Shown here in pieces: positions 50,139 through 59,629 of a stretch of DNA of 64,000 bases. Position numbers and translations under genes: made by a program. How positions within the stretch are numbered: the first letter of the stretch is position 1; every line of letters begins with the position of its first letter. This DNA is from an uncultured Caulobacterales bacterium. Its GTDB lineage: Bacteria; Pseudomonadota; Alphaproteobacteria; Caulobacterales; Caulobacteraceae. The notes beneath the pieces were generated by a model, which was not told the DNA's origin, did not search any database, and saw nothing but the letters and a program-made list of their open reading frames with translations. The stretch is taken from positions 62,001 to 126,000 of the forward strand of contig CAIUMD010000118.1 in assembly GCA_903900155.1 (NCBI GenBank). The letters run 5' to 3'.

Positions 50139-52172
50139 ATGAGCGAACCGTCCATCTTCTTCTTCGAGGTCAACGAGCGTCAGGGGGTCTTCCACCGGCG
50201 CGCGTTCCTGCTGGGCGGTTTCACGGGCCTGGGCCTCTTGGCCCTGGGCGGCCGCCTGGCCCAGCTGCAGCTGGTCGAGGCCCAGCGCTACCAGAAGCTC
50301 TCGGCCGGCAACCAGTTCAACTACCGCCTGGTGCCGCCGCCGCGCGGCCTGATCCTGGACCGCAACGGCGTGTCGCTGGCGTCCAACCGGCCCAACTTCC
50401 GGCTGATGATCAACAAGGACAAGGACCTCGACGCCGAGGCCGTCCTGACCGATCTGGCCAAGCTGGCCCCGATCGACGAGGCGCGCCGCAACCGCGTGCT
50501 CCGGGAGTTGGCCCGCGCCCCGCGCAAGGCCCCGGTCGTGGTGATGGAGGACCTCTCGTGGGAGGAGTTCTCGCGCATCAACATCCGAGCCCCGGAACTG
50601 CCCAACGTCACCGCCGACATGGGCGAGGTGCGGGTCTATCCATTTGGCGGGGCTTTCGCCCACGTGATCGGCTATGTGGCCAAGGTCAGTGATCGGGACC
50701 TGACGGCGGCCAAGGACGACGCGACCCAGGACCAGGAACTGCTGCATCATCCGGGCTTCCGGATCGGCAAGCAGGGCGTCGAGAAGGCCTTCGACAAAGA
50801 CCTGCGCGGCCGCGCCGGCGCGACCAAGACCGAGGTCGACGCGCAAGGCCGCGTCGTGCGCCTGGACCCGGCCGGCGACATCCCGCCGACGCCGGGCAAG
50901 GAAATCCGCCTGACCCTGGACGCCGACATCCAGAACCGCGCCCTGGAGGTGATGGGCGACGAGAGCGGCGCGATCGTCGTGATGGACATCCGCAACGGCG
51001 ACCTGCTGTGCATGGCCTCGGCGCCCAGCTTCGACGCCAACCGCTTTGTGAAGGGCCTTTCGGGAGCAGAGTACAAGGCGCTGGCCGAGTACGAACGCAA
51101 GCCGCTGCTCGACAAGTCGCTGACCGGCACGTTCCCGCCGGGCTCGACCTTCAAGCCGACCGTCGGCTTGGCGGCGCTGACCGCCGGCATCGACCCGGAG
51201 ATCCGCATCAACTGTCCCGGCAGCTGGTACTATGGCGGCCGGGTCTGGCGCTGCTGGGAGAAGGGCGGGCACGGCCCCCAGAACATGCACGACGCCATCA
51301 AGAACTCGTGCGACGTCTATTTCTACCAGACCTCGCTGAAGGTTGGCCCCGACGCCATCGCCAACGCCGCGCGGGCCATGGGCTTTGGCCAGTTGTTCGA
51401 CATCGGCATCCCAGGCCAGAAAAAGGGCAACGTCCCTGACCGGGCCTGGAAGAAGCGGGCGTTCAAGAAGAATCCGGCCAACCAGGTCTGGTTTCCGGGC
51501 GAGACCCCCAGCTACGGCATCGGGCAGGGGGCCCTGACGGTCAACGCCTTGCAGTTGGCGGTGATGACCGCGCGCCTGGCCAACGGCAAGAAGGCCTTGA
51601 ACCCGCGCCTGATCAAGTCGGTCGGCGGGGTCGAGCAACCCAGCGGCGCGGCCGTGCCCGACCTGCCTTTCTCGCAGGAACACCTGAACTATGTCCGCGG
51701 CGGCATGGCCGCCGTGGCCAACGACGTGCGCGGCACCGCCTATCGCCAGAGCCAACTGGGCCTGGGCGACGTGCAGATGGCCGGCAAGACCGGTACGGCC
51801 CAGGTGCGCAGCTATGACGGCGTCGCCAACCGCAAGGGCACGGGCACGATCTGGCGCTTGAAGGACCACAACCTGTTCGTGGCCTTCGCGCCCTATGACG
51901 ACCCGCGCTACGCTGTGGCGGTCATCATCGAGCACGGCGGCATGGGCGGCGCCACGGCCGGCGCGCCACGCGCCCGCGAGGTGATGCGCGTGGCCCTGCT
52001 GAAGGATCCGGAGATCCGCGCCCGCATCGAGCGTCCCGCGCCGTTGCCCGAGGCCGCGCCGGAAGACATCATGGAAGGCGCCGCGCCGGAGGATCCGGTC
52101 GAGGGCGCCGCACCGCCCGCACCGGACGCCGATCCCGCTCCGCCCACCACCCCTCAGGGAGGCCCCCAATGA
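50139..52172 (+). CDS. mrdA: Penicillin-binding protein 2 (elongation transpeptidase)
   Basis: A 677-residue class B PBP that cross-links peptidoglycan in the elongasome. An N-terminal helix (AFLLGGFTGLGLLALGGRLAQL) precedes the dimerisation domain, then the transpeptidase domain: SxxK in PPGSTFKPTVGL, the SxN/SxD site in KNSCDVYFYQ, and KTGTAQ. The C-terminal 45 residues are an acidic Pro/Ala tail with a repeated AAPED block. It overlaps rodA by four bases, a tight link typical of PBP2-RodA. Confidence 0.96.
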   Translation: MSEPSIFFFEVNERQGVFHRRAFLLGGFTGLGLLALGGRLAQLQLVEAQRYQKLSAGNQFNYRLVPPPRGLILDRNGVSLASNRPNFRLMINKDKDLDAEAVLTDLAKLAPIDEARRNRVLRELARAPRKAPVVVMEDLSWEEFSRINIRAPELPNVTADMGEVRVYPFGGAFAHVIGYVAKVSDRDLTAAKDDATQDQELLHHPGFRIGKQGVEKAFDKDLRGRAGATKTEVDAQGRVVRLDPAGDIPPTPGKEIRLTLDADIQNRALEVMGDESGAIVVMDIRNGDLLCMASAPSFDANRFVKGLSGAEYKALAEYERKPLLDKSLTGTFPPGSTFKPTVGLAALTAGIDPEIRINCPGSWYYGGRVWRCWEKGGHGPQNMHDAIKNSCDVYFYQTSLKVGPDAIANAARAMGFGQLFDIGIPGQKKGNVPDRAWKKRAFKKNPANQVWFPGETPSYGIGQGALTVNALQLAVMTARLANGKKALNPRLIKSVGGVEQPSGAAVPDLPFSQEHLNYVRGGMAAVANDVRGTAYRQSQLGLGDVQMAGKTGTAQVRSYDGVANRKGTGTIWRLKDHNLFVAFAPYDDPRYAVAVIIEHGGMGGATAGAPRAREVMRVALLKDPEIRARIERPAPLPEAAPEDIMEGAAPEDPVEGAAPPAPDADPAPPTTPQGGPQ

Positions 52173-53326
52173 CCCTGAGCGGCGGCCTGACCCGGCCGGG
52201 CGAACGCGATCGTCCGGTCATCAAGTTCATGGAGGTCGACTGGACCTTCTGCCTGGTCCTGGCCCTGATCGCGGGGACGGGCGGGCTGATGCTGTTCTCG
52301 ATCGCCGGGGCCTCGTGGGAGCCCTGGGCCGACCGGCATCTGCTGCGCTTCGGCGTCTATTTCATCATCATGATCGCCCTGGCCATGTGCGACCTGCGAT
52401 GGTGGTTCAACGCGGCCTATCCGATCTATGTGGTCGGGGTGCTGCTGCTGATCGCCGTGGATCTGGTCGGCGACATCTCGCTGGGCGCCCAGCGCTGGCT
52501 GCAGGTGGGGCCGCTGCGCTTCCAGCCGTCCGAGGTGATGAAGATCGGCCTCGTGCTGGCCCTGGCGCGCTTCTATCACGGCCTGTCGGCCGACCGGGCG
52601 CGGATGTCGTGGTGGCTGTTGATCCCGGCGGCGATGATCGGCGTGCCGTTCCTGCTGGTCGCCAAGCAGCCCGACCTGGGCACCGCCATCCTGCTGGGCG
52701 CGACCGGCGGCGCGATCATGGTGCTGGCCGGCCTGTCCTGGCGGATCATCGCTGCGCTGGGGGCCGTGGCCGCCGTGGCCGTGCCGCCCTTCATCATGTT
52801 CGGGCTGCACGACTATCAGCGCAACCGCATCCTGACCTTCATGAATCCCGAGAAGGACCCCTCGGGCGATGGCTATCACATCCTGCAGTCCAAGATCGCC
52901 CTGGGCTCGGGCGGCCTGCTGGGCAAGGGCTTTGGCCTGGGCTCGCAGAGCCAGCTGAACTTCCTGCCCGAGAAGCAGACCGACTTCATCTTCGCCACCC
53001 TGGCCGAGGAGTTCGGCTTCGTCGGGTGCTTTGGCGTGCTGTTCCTGTACGGCGCGGTGATCTTCATGGCCCTGCGCATCGCCTCGATCAGCCATAGCCA
53101 CTTCGGACGCCTGTCGGCGGCCGGGGTGACGGCGACCTTCTCGCTGTACGTCCTGATCAACGGCGCCATGGTCATGGGCCTGGCCCCGGTCGTGGGCGTG
53201 CCGATGCCGATGCTGTCGTACGGCGGAACCGTCATGCTGACGGTCATGGTCGGCTTTGGCCTGGTGCAGTCCGTGCGCGTGCACCGCTACACCGAAGTGA
53301 CCAGCGGCAAGGGTTCGTTGGTCTAA
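52169..53326 (+). CDS. rodA: Peptidoglycan glycosyltransferase RodA
   Basis: A 385-residue SEDS-family membrane glycosyltransferase that polymerises peptidoglycan with PBP2. About ten helices; the family signatures GAQRWLQVGPLRFQPSEVMKIGLVLALARFY and VAKQPDLGTAILL, with the catalytic-type Asp, and QTDFIFATLAEEFGFVG are intact. The start is ATG 52169 inside the mrdA stop. It is the last gene of the mreB operon. Confidence 0.96.
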   Translation: MTLSGGLTRPGERDRPVIKFMEVDWTFCLVLALIAGTGGLMLFSIAGASWEPWADRHLLRFGVYFIIMIALAMCDLRWWFNAAYPIYVVGVLLLIAVDLVGDISLGAQRWLQVGPLRFQPSEVMKIGLVLALARFYHGLSADRARMSWWLLIPAAMIGVPFLLVAKQPDLGTAILLGATGGAIMVLAGLSWRIIAALGAVAAVAVPPFIMFGLHDYQRNRILTFMNPEKDPSGDGYHILQSKIALGSGGLLGKGFGLGSQSQLNFLPEKQTDFIFATLAEEFGFVGCFGVLFLYGAVIFMALRIASISHSHFGRLSAAGVTATFSLYVLINGAMVMGLAPVVGVPMPMLSYGGTVMLTVMVGFGLVQSVRVHRYTEVTSGKGSLV

Positions 53327-53330
53327 TCCT

Positions 53331-54323
53331 CTAGGAGGAAACCAGCGCCGCCTCGGTCGCCCGCACCAGCCCGTCGATGACGCCAGGCTCGGTCGAGGCG
53401 TGACCGGCGTCCCAGACGATGTCGAAGCGCGCCTCGGGCCAAGCCTTGTGCAGCTTCCAGGCGCTGTCCAGCGGCGTGACCACGTCGAAGCGGCCCTGGA
53501 CGATCCAGCCCGGAATGTGGCGGATCTTGTCGATGTTCTTCAGGATCCAGCCGTCGTGCTCGAAGAAGCCCTTGTTCGTGAAGAAGTGGCACTCGATCCG
53601 CGCGAAGGCGATGGCGAAGTCTTCTTCGTTGAATTTGGGAGGCCTCGCTTCAGGACCACGCAGCGAGATGGTGTCGCCCTCCCACTGGCTCCAGGCGGCG
53701 GCGGCTTCCAACTGCACGCGGCGGTCCTGGGCGACCAGGCGGCGGTGATAGGCGGCCATCAGGTCGCCGCGCTCGTCGTCGGGGATCGGGGCCAGGAACC
53801 GCTCCCAGGCGTCGGGGAACAGCATCGAGGCGCCTTCCTGGTAGAACCAGCGCAGCTCGCGCTCGGTCAGCAGGAAGATGCCGCGCAAGACGAGGCCCGA
53901 GACGCGCTCGGGGTGCTTGATGGCGTAGGCCAGGGCCAGGGTCGAGCCCCACGAGCCGCCGAACACGGTCCATTTCTCGACGCCCAGATGCTCGCGCAGG
54001 CGCTCGATGTCGTCGATCAGGCTCCAGGTGGTGTTGTCGTCCAGGCTGGCGTTCGGACGCGAACGGCCGCAGCCGCGCTGGTCGAACAGGGTCATGCGCC
54101 ACTTGGTCGGGTCGAAGAACCGCCGCATGGTCGGGTTGACCGCGCCGCCCGGACCGCCGTGCAGGATCACGCAGGGCTTGCCGCGCGGGTTGCCGCATTC
54201 CTCGTAATAGATCTCGTGTTGGCCGCCGGTGGGCAGCCAGCCGAACGAGAACGGCTCGACCTCGCGGAAGAGGCCGCGGCGACCAACGGAACTCATGGCG
54301 GCGGCGGAAGCGTTACGATCCAT
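53331..54323 (-). CDS. pip: Proline iminopeptidase
   Basis: A 330-residue alpha/beta hydrolase cutting N-terminal proline. HGGPGGAVNPTMRRFFDPTKWRMTLFDQRGCGRSRP is the family signature, the nucleophile Ser is in FGGSWGSTLALAYA, the acid is in VQGRFDVVTP and the His is in DAGHASTEP. The start is ATG 54323; an alternative ATG at 54296 is possible. No obvious operon. It is convergent with rodA, with only four bases between the stops. Confidence 0.9.
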   Translation of the reverse strand: MDRNASAAAMSSVGRRGLFREVEPFSFGWLPTGGQHEIYYEECGNPRGKPCVILHGGPGGAVNPTMRRFFDPTKWRMTLFDQRGCGRSRPNASLDDNTTWSLIDDIERLREHLGVEKWTVFGGSWGSTLALAYAIKHPERVSGLVLRGIFLLTERELRWFYQEGASMLFPDAWERFLAPIPDDERGDLMAAYHRRLVAQDRRVQLEAAAAWSQWEGDTISLRGPEARPPKFNEEDFAIAFARIECHFFTNKGFFEHDGWILKNIDKIRHIPGWIVQGRFDVVTPLDSAWKLHKAWPEARFDIVWDAGHASTEPGVIDGLVRATEAALVSS

Positions 54324-54413
54324 GAGACGAACCCTAACGTGTTTCTTCGCCGCCTGTGAACGGACGATCGCAGCGGCTTCGCGCCTTTCGTCCGGTTCTG
54401 TATGTTGCCGCCC

Positions 54414-54674
54414 ATGACTCAGCCCGCGCCCGAAGACTATTCCGACGACGAACTGCTCGAGATGCTCAATCCCGTGCAACTCGCCGAGCTTGACCGTCAG
54501 ATCGGCGAGATGTTCGGGGCCGAGGGCGTCGACCGGATCGAGGCGCTGTTCGCCATGGCCAATGTCTACAGCCTGCGCGCCGCCGAGCGTGACGAGGTCT
54601 CGGCCCTGGCCATGCTGCAACTGGCGGCCGCGATGCGTCGGCGCGCCGAGCTGATGTTGGCCTCGAAGAACTAG
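54414..54674 (+). CDS. Small acidic protein, function unknown
   Basis: An 86-residue protein: MTQPAPEDYSDDELLEMLNPVQLAELDRQIGEMFGAEGVDRIEALFAMANVYSLRAAERDEVSALAMLQLAAAMRRRAELMLASKN. It is mostly helical and highly charged, with an acidic N-terminal half. No family was recognised. An in-frame ATG at 54402 is also possible; no good RBS decides it. It is divergent from pip and overlaps the convergent epoxide-hydrolase gene by four bases. Confidence 0.5.
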   Translation: MTQPAPEDYSDDELLEMLNPVQLAELDRQIGEMFGAEGVDRIEALFAMANVYSLRAAERDEVSALAMLQLAAAMRRRAELMLASKN

Positions 54675-55648
54675 AAGCGCCTATCGAGCCAGTCGAGGAT
54701 CGCCGCGTTCACCTCGACGGGTTTCTCCTGCTGGGTCCAGTGGCCGCTGCCTTCGATCAACACCTTCTCCAGGTCCGAGATCTGGTCGCTCATGCGGTCG
54801 GCCATGGCCGGCGGCAGCACCACGTCCAGCTCGGCCATGATCATCAGGCAGGGGATGCCGTCGATCCGGCGCGGCAGGCTCTCGGCCTTTTCCCAGTTGC
54901 GGGTGAAGTTGCGGTACCAGTTGATGCCGCCGGTGAAGCCGGTGCGCTCGAACGCCTCCACGAAGAACGCCAGCTCTTCGGGCTCCAGGAACTGGTTCTG
55001 GTCGGTGGCCGGGTCGTAGTGGTCCAGCGCGTCCTGCAAAGCCAGGCTGCGGCGCTCGGCGGGACGGCCCAGGAAGTCGTCCTGCCCGCCCTTGGGCTTG
55101 CGCATGAAGAAGCGGATGGTCCGCTCGGGATCCTTGCCCAGCCGCCGATCGGCCTCGCCGGGCTTCTGGAAATAGACGATGTACATGTCCTCGCCATAGG
55201 CGTTGCGGAACATCTCGATCGGATCCAGCGGCAGGCGCGGCGTGAACGGCGTGTTGAGCCCGATGATCCCGGCCACGCGGGTCGGATGCAGCAGCGGCAT
55301 CTGCCAGACGACGATACCGCCCCAGTCGTGGCCGACGAAGACGGCCTTCTCCACGCCCAGGTGATCCAGCAGGCCGACGAGGTCGCCGGTCAGGCGCTCC
55401 ATGTCATAGCCCTCGACCGCTTCAGGACCCGGCGTCAGGCCATAACCCCGCTGGTCCGGCGCGATCACCCAGCGGCCGGCGGCGGCCAAGGCGGCGATCT
55501 GGTGGCGCCATGAGAAGGCCAGTTCGGGGAAGCCATGGCAGAAGACGATCGGCACGCCCTGGCGCGGGCCGGCCTCGTAATAAGCCATGCGGATGCCGTT
55601 GACGTCGGCGTACCGGGGCTCGGGCAGGCCTGGATTCTTGACCGTCAT
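54671..55648 (-). CDS. Epoxide hydrolase-like alpha/beta hydrolase
   Basis: A 325-residue alpha/beta hydrolase. HGFPELAFSWRHQIAALAAAGRWVIAPDQRGYG has the oxyanion HGFP motif, VFVGHDWGGIVVWQMPLLHP carries the nucleophile Asp used by epoxide hydrolases and haloacid-type dehalogenases, and the catalytic His is in EGSGHWTQQEKP. The cap region is present. Substrate unknown, so fluoroacetate-dehalogenase-like activity is also possible. ATG 55648 is the chosen start. Confidence 0.85.
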   Translation of the reverse strand: MTVKNPGLPEPRYADVNGIRMAYYEAGPRQGVPIVFCHGFPELAFSWRHQIAALAAAGRWVIAPDQRGYGLTPGPEAVEGYDMERLTGDLVGLLDHLGVEKAVFVGHDWGGIVVWQMPLLHPTRVAGIIGLNTPFTPRLPLDPIEMFRNAYGEDMYIVYFQKPGEADRRLGKDPERTIRFFMRKPKGGQDDFLGRPAERRSLALQDALDHYDPATDQNQFLEPEELAFFVEAFERTGFTGGINWYRNFTRNWEKAESLPRRIDGIPCLMIMAELDVVLPPAMADRMSDQISDLEKVLIEGSGHWTQQEKPVEVNAAILDWLDRRF

Positions 55649-55781
55649 GACCACTCGTCCTCCCGCTGGCTTATGTGATTGCTGATCACCCTGGAGCCCG
55701 CATCGGGTCGCGGCAAGCGGCATTTGAGGTTTCCGCCCATTCCTTATTTCTTGGGGGGCGAAAAGGCGTAGAAGCCTCAAC

Positions 55782-56999
55782 ATGACTGATACTGGCCAGC
55801 CGCCCGCCGCCGTTCCGTGGCGACTAGTCCTGCTCCTGGGCGCGCTGACGGCCTTCGCGCCGATGTCGATCGACATGTATCTGTCCAGTCTGCCGGCGAT
55901 CGGCCGCAGCCTGCAGGCGGGTCCAGAGCAGACCCAGACGACCCTGGCGGCCTTCTTTGCCGGCATGGCCATCGGCCAGGTGATCTATGGCCCGGCCTCG
56001 GACCGCTTCGGGCGCCGCCTGCCGTTGCTGATCGGGGTCTCCGTCTTCATCGCCGCCTCGGTGGTCTGCGCCCTGGCGCCCAATATCGAGACCCTGATCG
56101 CCGCGCGTTTCGTCCAGGCCCTGGGCGGTTGCGCCGGACCGGTCATCGCCCGCGCCGTTGTCCGCGACCGCTTCAGCCATGCCGACACCGCTCGGGTGCT
56201 GTCCCTGATGACGCTGATCATGGGCCTGGCGCCGGTGCTGGCCCCGCAGCTGGGCGGCGTGGTGCAGTTCGTGGCCGGCTGGCGCGGGGTGTTCTGGACC
56301 CTGGTCGGCTTCGGCGCGCTGATCGCCCTGTGGGTCATCGTCAGCCTGGGCGAGTCCCGCTCGGCCGAGACCGAGGCCCAGGCGCGATCTGAGAACCCGC
56401 TGCGGGCCTATGTGGCGCTGTTCGGCATGCGCCGGCTGATGGGATATGCGCTGGCTGGAGCGCTGAACGGGGCGGTGCTGTTCACCTACATCTCGGGCGC
56501 GCCAGACCTGGTGATGGGGACCTATGGCCACTCGGCGCTGGTCTTCAACCTGATCTTCGCCTTCAACGCGGTCGGCATCATCGGGGCCAGCCAGATCAAC
56601 CGGCTTCTGCTCCGCAGAAACCTGCCGGACCAGGTGCTGAGCAAGGCCAGCATCGCCTCGATCATCGCGGCCTTGCTGCTGACCATCGCCGCCTTCACCG
56701 GCTGGGGCGGCCAGTGGACGGTGCTGCCGCTGCTGTTCATCGCCCTGTCGACGTACGGCCTGATGGGTGGCAACACCATGGCCGGGGCGCTCAGCGTCGA
56801 TCCGCGCCGGGCCGGCTCGATCTCGGCCCTGATGGGCTCGGCCTCGTTCGGGGCGGGGGCCCTGGCCTCGTGGTCCGGCGGGCTGCTGCACGACGGCACG
56901 CCGCGGCCGGTGGCCGGGGTGATGTTCGCCTGCCTGGTCGGCTCGGCCCTGGCGATCTTCTTCCTGGCCCTGCCGGGCGCGAAGAAGGCTCAGGCCTGA
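55782..56999 (+). CDS. Bcr/CflA-family drug efflux MFS transporter
   Basis: A 405-residue MFS antiporter with 12 predicted helices. LLLGALTAFAPMSIDMYLSSLPAIGRSL is the family start and GPASDRFGRRLPLLIGVSVF holds motif A. RFVQALGGCAGPVIARAVVRDRF is also typical of the Bcr/CflA group. ATG 55782 follows GGGGGGCGAAAAG. The 3' end overlaps the convergent DUF423 gene by ten bases. Confidence 0.9.
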   Translation: MTDTGQPPAAVPWRLVLLLGALTAFAPMSIDMYLSSLPAIGRSLQAGPEQTQTTLAAFFAGMAIGQVIYGPASDRFGRRLPLLIGVSVFIAASVVCALAPNIETLIAARFVQALGGCAGPVIARAVVRDRFSHADTARVLSLMTLIMGLAPVLAPQLGGVVQFVAGWRGVFWTLVGFGALIALWVIVSLGESRSAETEAQARSENPLRAYVALFGMRRLMGYALAGALNGAVLFTYISGAPDLVMGTYGHSALVFNLIFAFNAVGIIGASQINRLLLRRNLPDQVLSKASIASIIAALLLTIAAFTGWGGQWTVLPLLFIALSTYGLMGGNTMAGALSVDPRRAGSISALMGSASFGAGALASWSGGLLHDGTPRPVAGVMFACLVGSALAIFFLALPGAKKAQA

Positions 57000-57376
57000 T
57001 CGTCGACGGGCCAGCCAAAGGCTCGCCAGGCCAGGACCGCCCAGCCGATCATCAGCGACAGCCCGCCCAGGGGCGTCACCGCGCCCAGGATGCGGGGGCC
57101 GCCCAGGGCCATGGCGTACAGCGAGCCCGAGAACAGCAGGGTCCCGGCCAGGAAGAACGCGGCCGCCGCGCCCATGCCCTTGATCCCCGCCCGGTGCAGG
57201 GCGAAGGCGGCGAACACCGCCAGGGCGTGGGCCATCTGGTACTGCGAACCGGTGTGCAGCCACTCGATCGGCTTGGGCTGCGACATCCCATGCGCGGCGA
57301 ACGCGCCGAAGGCGACCGCCAGCAGGCCGCTGGCCGCCGCCAGGCCCGTCCAGATTCGGGGAGTCCAGACCTTCAT
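56990..57376 (-). CDS. DUF423 small membrane protein
   Basis: A 128-residue protein with four predicted helices. GLAAASGLLAVAFGAFAAHGMSQ near the N-terminus, then YQMAHALAVFAAFALHRAG, LAGTLLFSGSLYAMAL and ILGAVTPLGGLSLMIGWAVLAW form the DUF423 pattern. Function is unknown. It overlaps the convergent efflux gene. Confidence 0.85.
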   Translation of the reverse strand: MKVWTPRIWTGLAAASGLLAVAFGAFAAHGMSQPKPIEWLHTGSQYQMAHALAVFAAFALHRAGIKGMGAAAAFFLAGTLLFSGSLYAMALGGPRILGAVTPLGGLSLMIGWAVLAWRAFGWPVDDQA

Positions 57377-57497
57377 CCGCTTTACGTTCCGTCACCGTTG
57401 CAATCGCAGAGCGTGACCTTAACGTCGATCATCTGGACGTAAAGCGACGCCGCTTCCTTACGGAATGAGAGCGCCGTAGCGAACAGGGGAGGACGGC

Positions 57498-58604
57498 ATG
57501 GCGCTCACCTGGGGCGACGATTACCCGATCCATCAGGCGCCCGAGCCCGTGGCCTATGCCGGGACGGATCGGAACTTCTACGACCGCTATTTCTTCAACG
57601 GCTACGGAGCCGAAGGCGACGGCGACGACCTGTTCTTCGCCGCCGCGTTCGGGGTCTATCCGCACCTCAACATAGCCGACGCGGCCTTCTGCGTGATGCG
57701 CCAGGGCAAACAGGTGAACCTCCACGCCAGCCGCTGGCTGAAGATGGAGCGGATGGACCTGACGGTTGGCCCGATCACCATCGCGGTCGAGACGCCGCTG
57801 CAGCGCCTGAAACTCGTCGTCGCCGCACCCGAGCAAGACATCGCCGCCGAGATCATCTTCGAGGGCCGCGCCTTCCCGATCGAAGAGCCCCGCTTCATCC
57901 GCCGTAATGGCCCGCGGACCCTGTTGGACTACACCCGCCTGACCCAGAACGGTCGCTACAGCGGCTGGATCGAGGTGGACGGCGTGCGCACGTCGGTCGA
58001 CGGCTTCGTCGGCACGCGCGATCGCTCTTGGGGCGTCCGGCCGGTCGGGGCGCGCGATCCGCAGGAACTGGCGCCGCCGGCCTTGCCGCAGTTCTTCTGG
58101 CTGTGGGCGCCGTGCAATTTCGAGGACGGCAGCCTGTTCTTCCACACCAATGACGACGAGTTGGGCCGGCCTTGGAACCGTCGCGCGGTCTGGCTGGAGG
58201 ATGGCGGCCGCGAGGACGCGTTCGGCGGTTTCGCCGAGGCGTCCTGCAAGATCGACTGGACGAGCGGCACGCGCCACGCCGCCGCCGCGACCCTAGACCT
58301 GGGCGCCGACGGGTTGGTGACCGTCTCGCCTAAGACTGAGTTCTTCATGCTGGGCCTGGGCTACAACCACCCCGTCTGGGGCCACGGCCTGAACCACGGC
58401 GCACTGAAGGTCGAGCGCGAGGACTTCGCTGCGGCCGAACTCGACCGGAAGATGCCGCATCTGCTGCACGTCCAGGCCCTCAGCGACGTCACCTATGTCG
58501 ACGGCGCGGGCCGGTCGCGGAAGGGCAGGGGCGTCTTCGAGCAACTCGCCATCGGCCCGCACGCGCCATCCGGTTTCGCCTCGGTCCTGGACATGGCTCC
58601 ATGA
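57498..58604 (+). CDS. AttH/CrtC-like (calycin-type) protein, first gene of a three-gene cassette
   Basis: A 368-residue soluble protein without signal peptide. The layout is beta-rich: DRNFYDRYFFNGYGAEGDGDDLFFAAAFGVYPHLNIADAAFCVMRQGKQVNLHASR at the start, VDGVRTSVDGFVGTRDRSWGVRPVGA in the middle with aromatic FFWLWAPCNFEDGSLFFHTNDD. It recalls the AttH/CrtC-type calycin fold, an inference not a match. The stop overlaps the phosphotransferase start by four bases, so both act together. Substrate unknown. Confidence 0.5.
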   Translation: MALTWGDDYPIHQAPEPVAYAGTDRNFYDRYFFNGYGAEGDGDDLFFAAAFGVYPHLNIADAAFCVMRQGKQVNLHASRWLKMERMDLTVGPITIAVETPLQRLKLVVAAPEQDIAAEIIFEGRAFPIEEPRFIRRNGPRTLLDYTRLTQNGRYSGWIEVDGVRTSVDGFVGTRDRSWGVRPVGARDPQELAPPALPQFFWLWAPCNFEDGSLFFHTNDDELGRPWNRRAVWLEDGGREDAFGGFAEASCKIDWTSGTRHAAAATLDLGADGLVTVSPKTEFFMLGLGYNHPVWGHGLNHGALKVEREDFAAAELDRKMPHLLHVQALSDVTYVDGAGRSRKGRGVFEQLAIGPHAPSGFASVLDMAP

Positions 58605-59629
58605 GCCTGGGCGAACGCCTGGAGGCGTATCTCACCCGCACCTGGGGCCAGCCGGTTCGCGTCGCCGACCTCTCGCGCATCCCCGGCGGGGCCAGTCGTG
58701 AGACCTACCGGTTCGCCGCCAGGGTCGGGGGCGAGACCCGGCCGCTGATCCTGCGCCGCGATCCGCCCGGCAGCCTGATCGAGACCGACCGTAATCTCGA
58801 ATATCTCGCGCTGGAAAGCTTCCATGACAAGCTGCCCGCGCCACGACCGGTGGCCATGGACGCTGAGGGCGCGGAGCTTGAGCGGCCGTTCTTCGTCATG
58901 GAGCGGGTCGAGGGAGGGACGGCGGCCTCGCCGTTCACGGTGCTGCCGTATGGCGAACACGCGCGGGCCGTCGGCGAAAGCTTCTTCCAGATCCTGGGGA
59001 CCATCGCCGCCGCCGACCCGGCCGGCCTGCCGCTGGCCCAGGCCGCGCCCGCGCCGACGCGAGAGGACTGCTGGCGCGTGGCGCTGGACCAGTGGTCCGA
59101 CGTGATCGAGACCGACGAGCAGCATCCGCAGCCGATCGTCCGCGCCGCCATCCGCGCCCTGCGCCGCAAGCCGCCGCCGCGCGCGACGGCCGTGCGGGTG
59201 GTGCATGGCGACTATCGCACCGGCAACTTCCTGCACGACGGGGCGGGCAAGATTCTGGCGATCCTGGACTGGGAGATGGTCCATCTGGGCGACCCGCTTG
59301 AGGACCTGGCCTGGGCGATCGATCCGCTGTGGGGCCACTTCGACGCGGCCAATGTGGCGGGAATGATCCCGCGGGCGGACGCCTTGGCGATCTGGTCGCG
59401 GACCAGCGGCCTGCCGGTCGACGAAGCGGCGCTGTCGTGGTGGTCGCTATTCGCGGCCGTGAAGGGCCAGGCGATCTGGACCTCGGCGGCCAAGGAATAT
59501 CGCGACGGCGGCTTCAAGGAGCCGATCCTGGCGGTGTCGGGCTGGTACACCGCCCGCCGTCACGACGAGATCCTGGCCGCCATGCTGCTGCGCCTGGAGG
59601 GCCTTAGAGCCTTGGAGGGCCTGTCATGA
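58601..59629 (+). CDS. APH-type phosphotransferase, second gene of a three-gene cassette
   Basis: A 342-residue kinase-like protein. The nucleotide loop is IPGGASRETYRF, a lysine-type site is in LILRRDPPG, the catalytic loop is RVVHGDYRTGNFLHDG (HGDxxxxN form), and DWEMVHLGDPLEDLAW holds the metal Asp of the DxD-like motif. It resembles the ACAD10/11 N-terminal-type APH domain. It is tightly coupled to genes on both sides (ATGA overlaps). The substrate is unknown; antibiotic resistance is not implied. Confidence 0.82.
   Translation: MSLGERLEAYLTRTWGQPVRVADLSRIPGGASRETYRFAARVGGETRPLILRRDPPGSLIETDRNLEYLALESFHDKLPAPRPVAMDAEGAELERPFFVMERVEGGTAASPFTVLPYGEHARAVGESFFQILGTIAAADPAGLPLAQAAPAPTREDCWRVALDQWSDVIETDEQHPQPIVRAAIRALRRKPPPRATAVRVVHGDYRTGNFLHDGAGKILAILDWEMVHLGDPLEDLAWAIDPLWGHFDAANVAGMIPRADALAIWSRTSGLPVDEAALSWWSLFAAVKGQAIWTSAAKEYRDGGFKEPILAVSGWYTARRHDEILAAMLLRLEGLRALEGLS

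Noticed and set aside
58601-59629. Antibiotic phosphotransferase (resistance gene)
   Set aside because: The APH fold is shared with many metabolic kinases; the operon context and divergence from known resistance enzymes do not support resistance.
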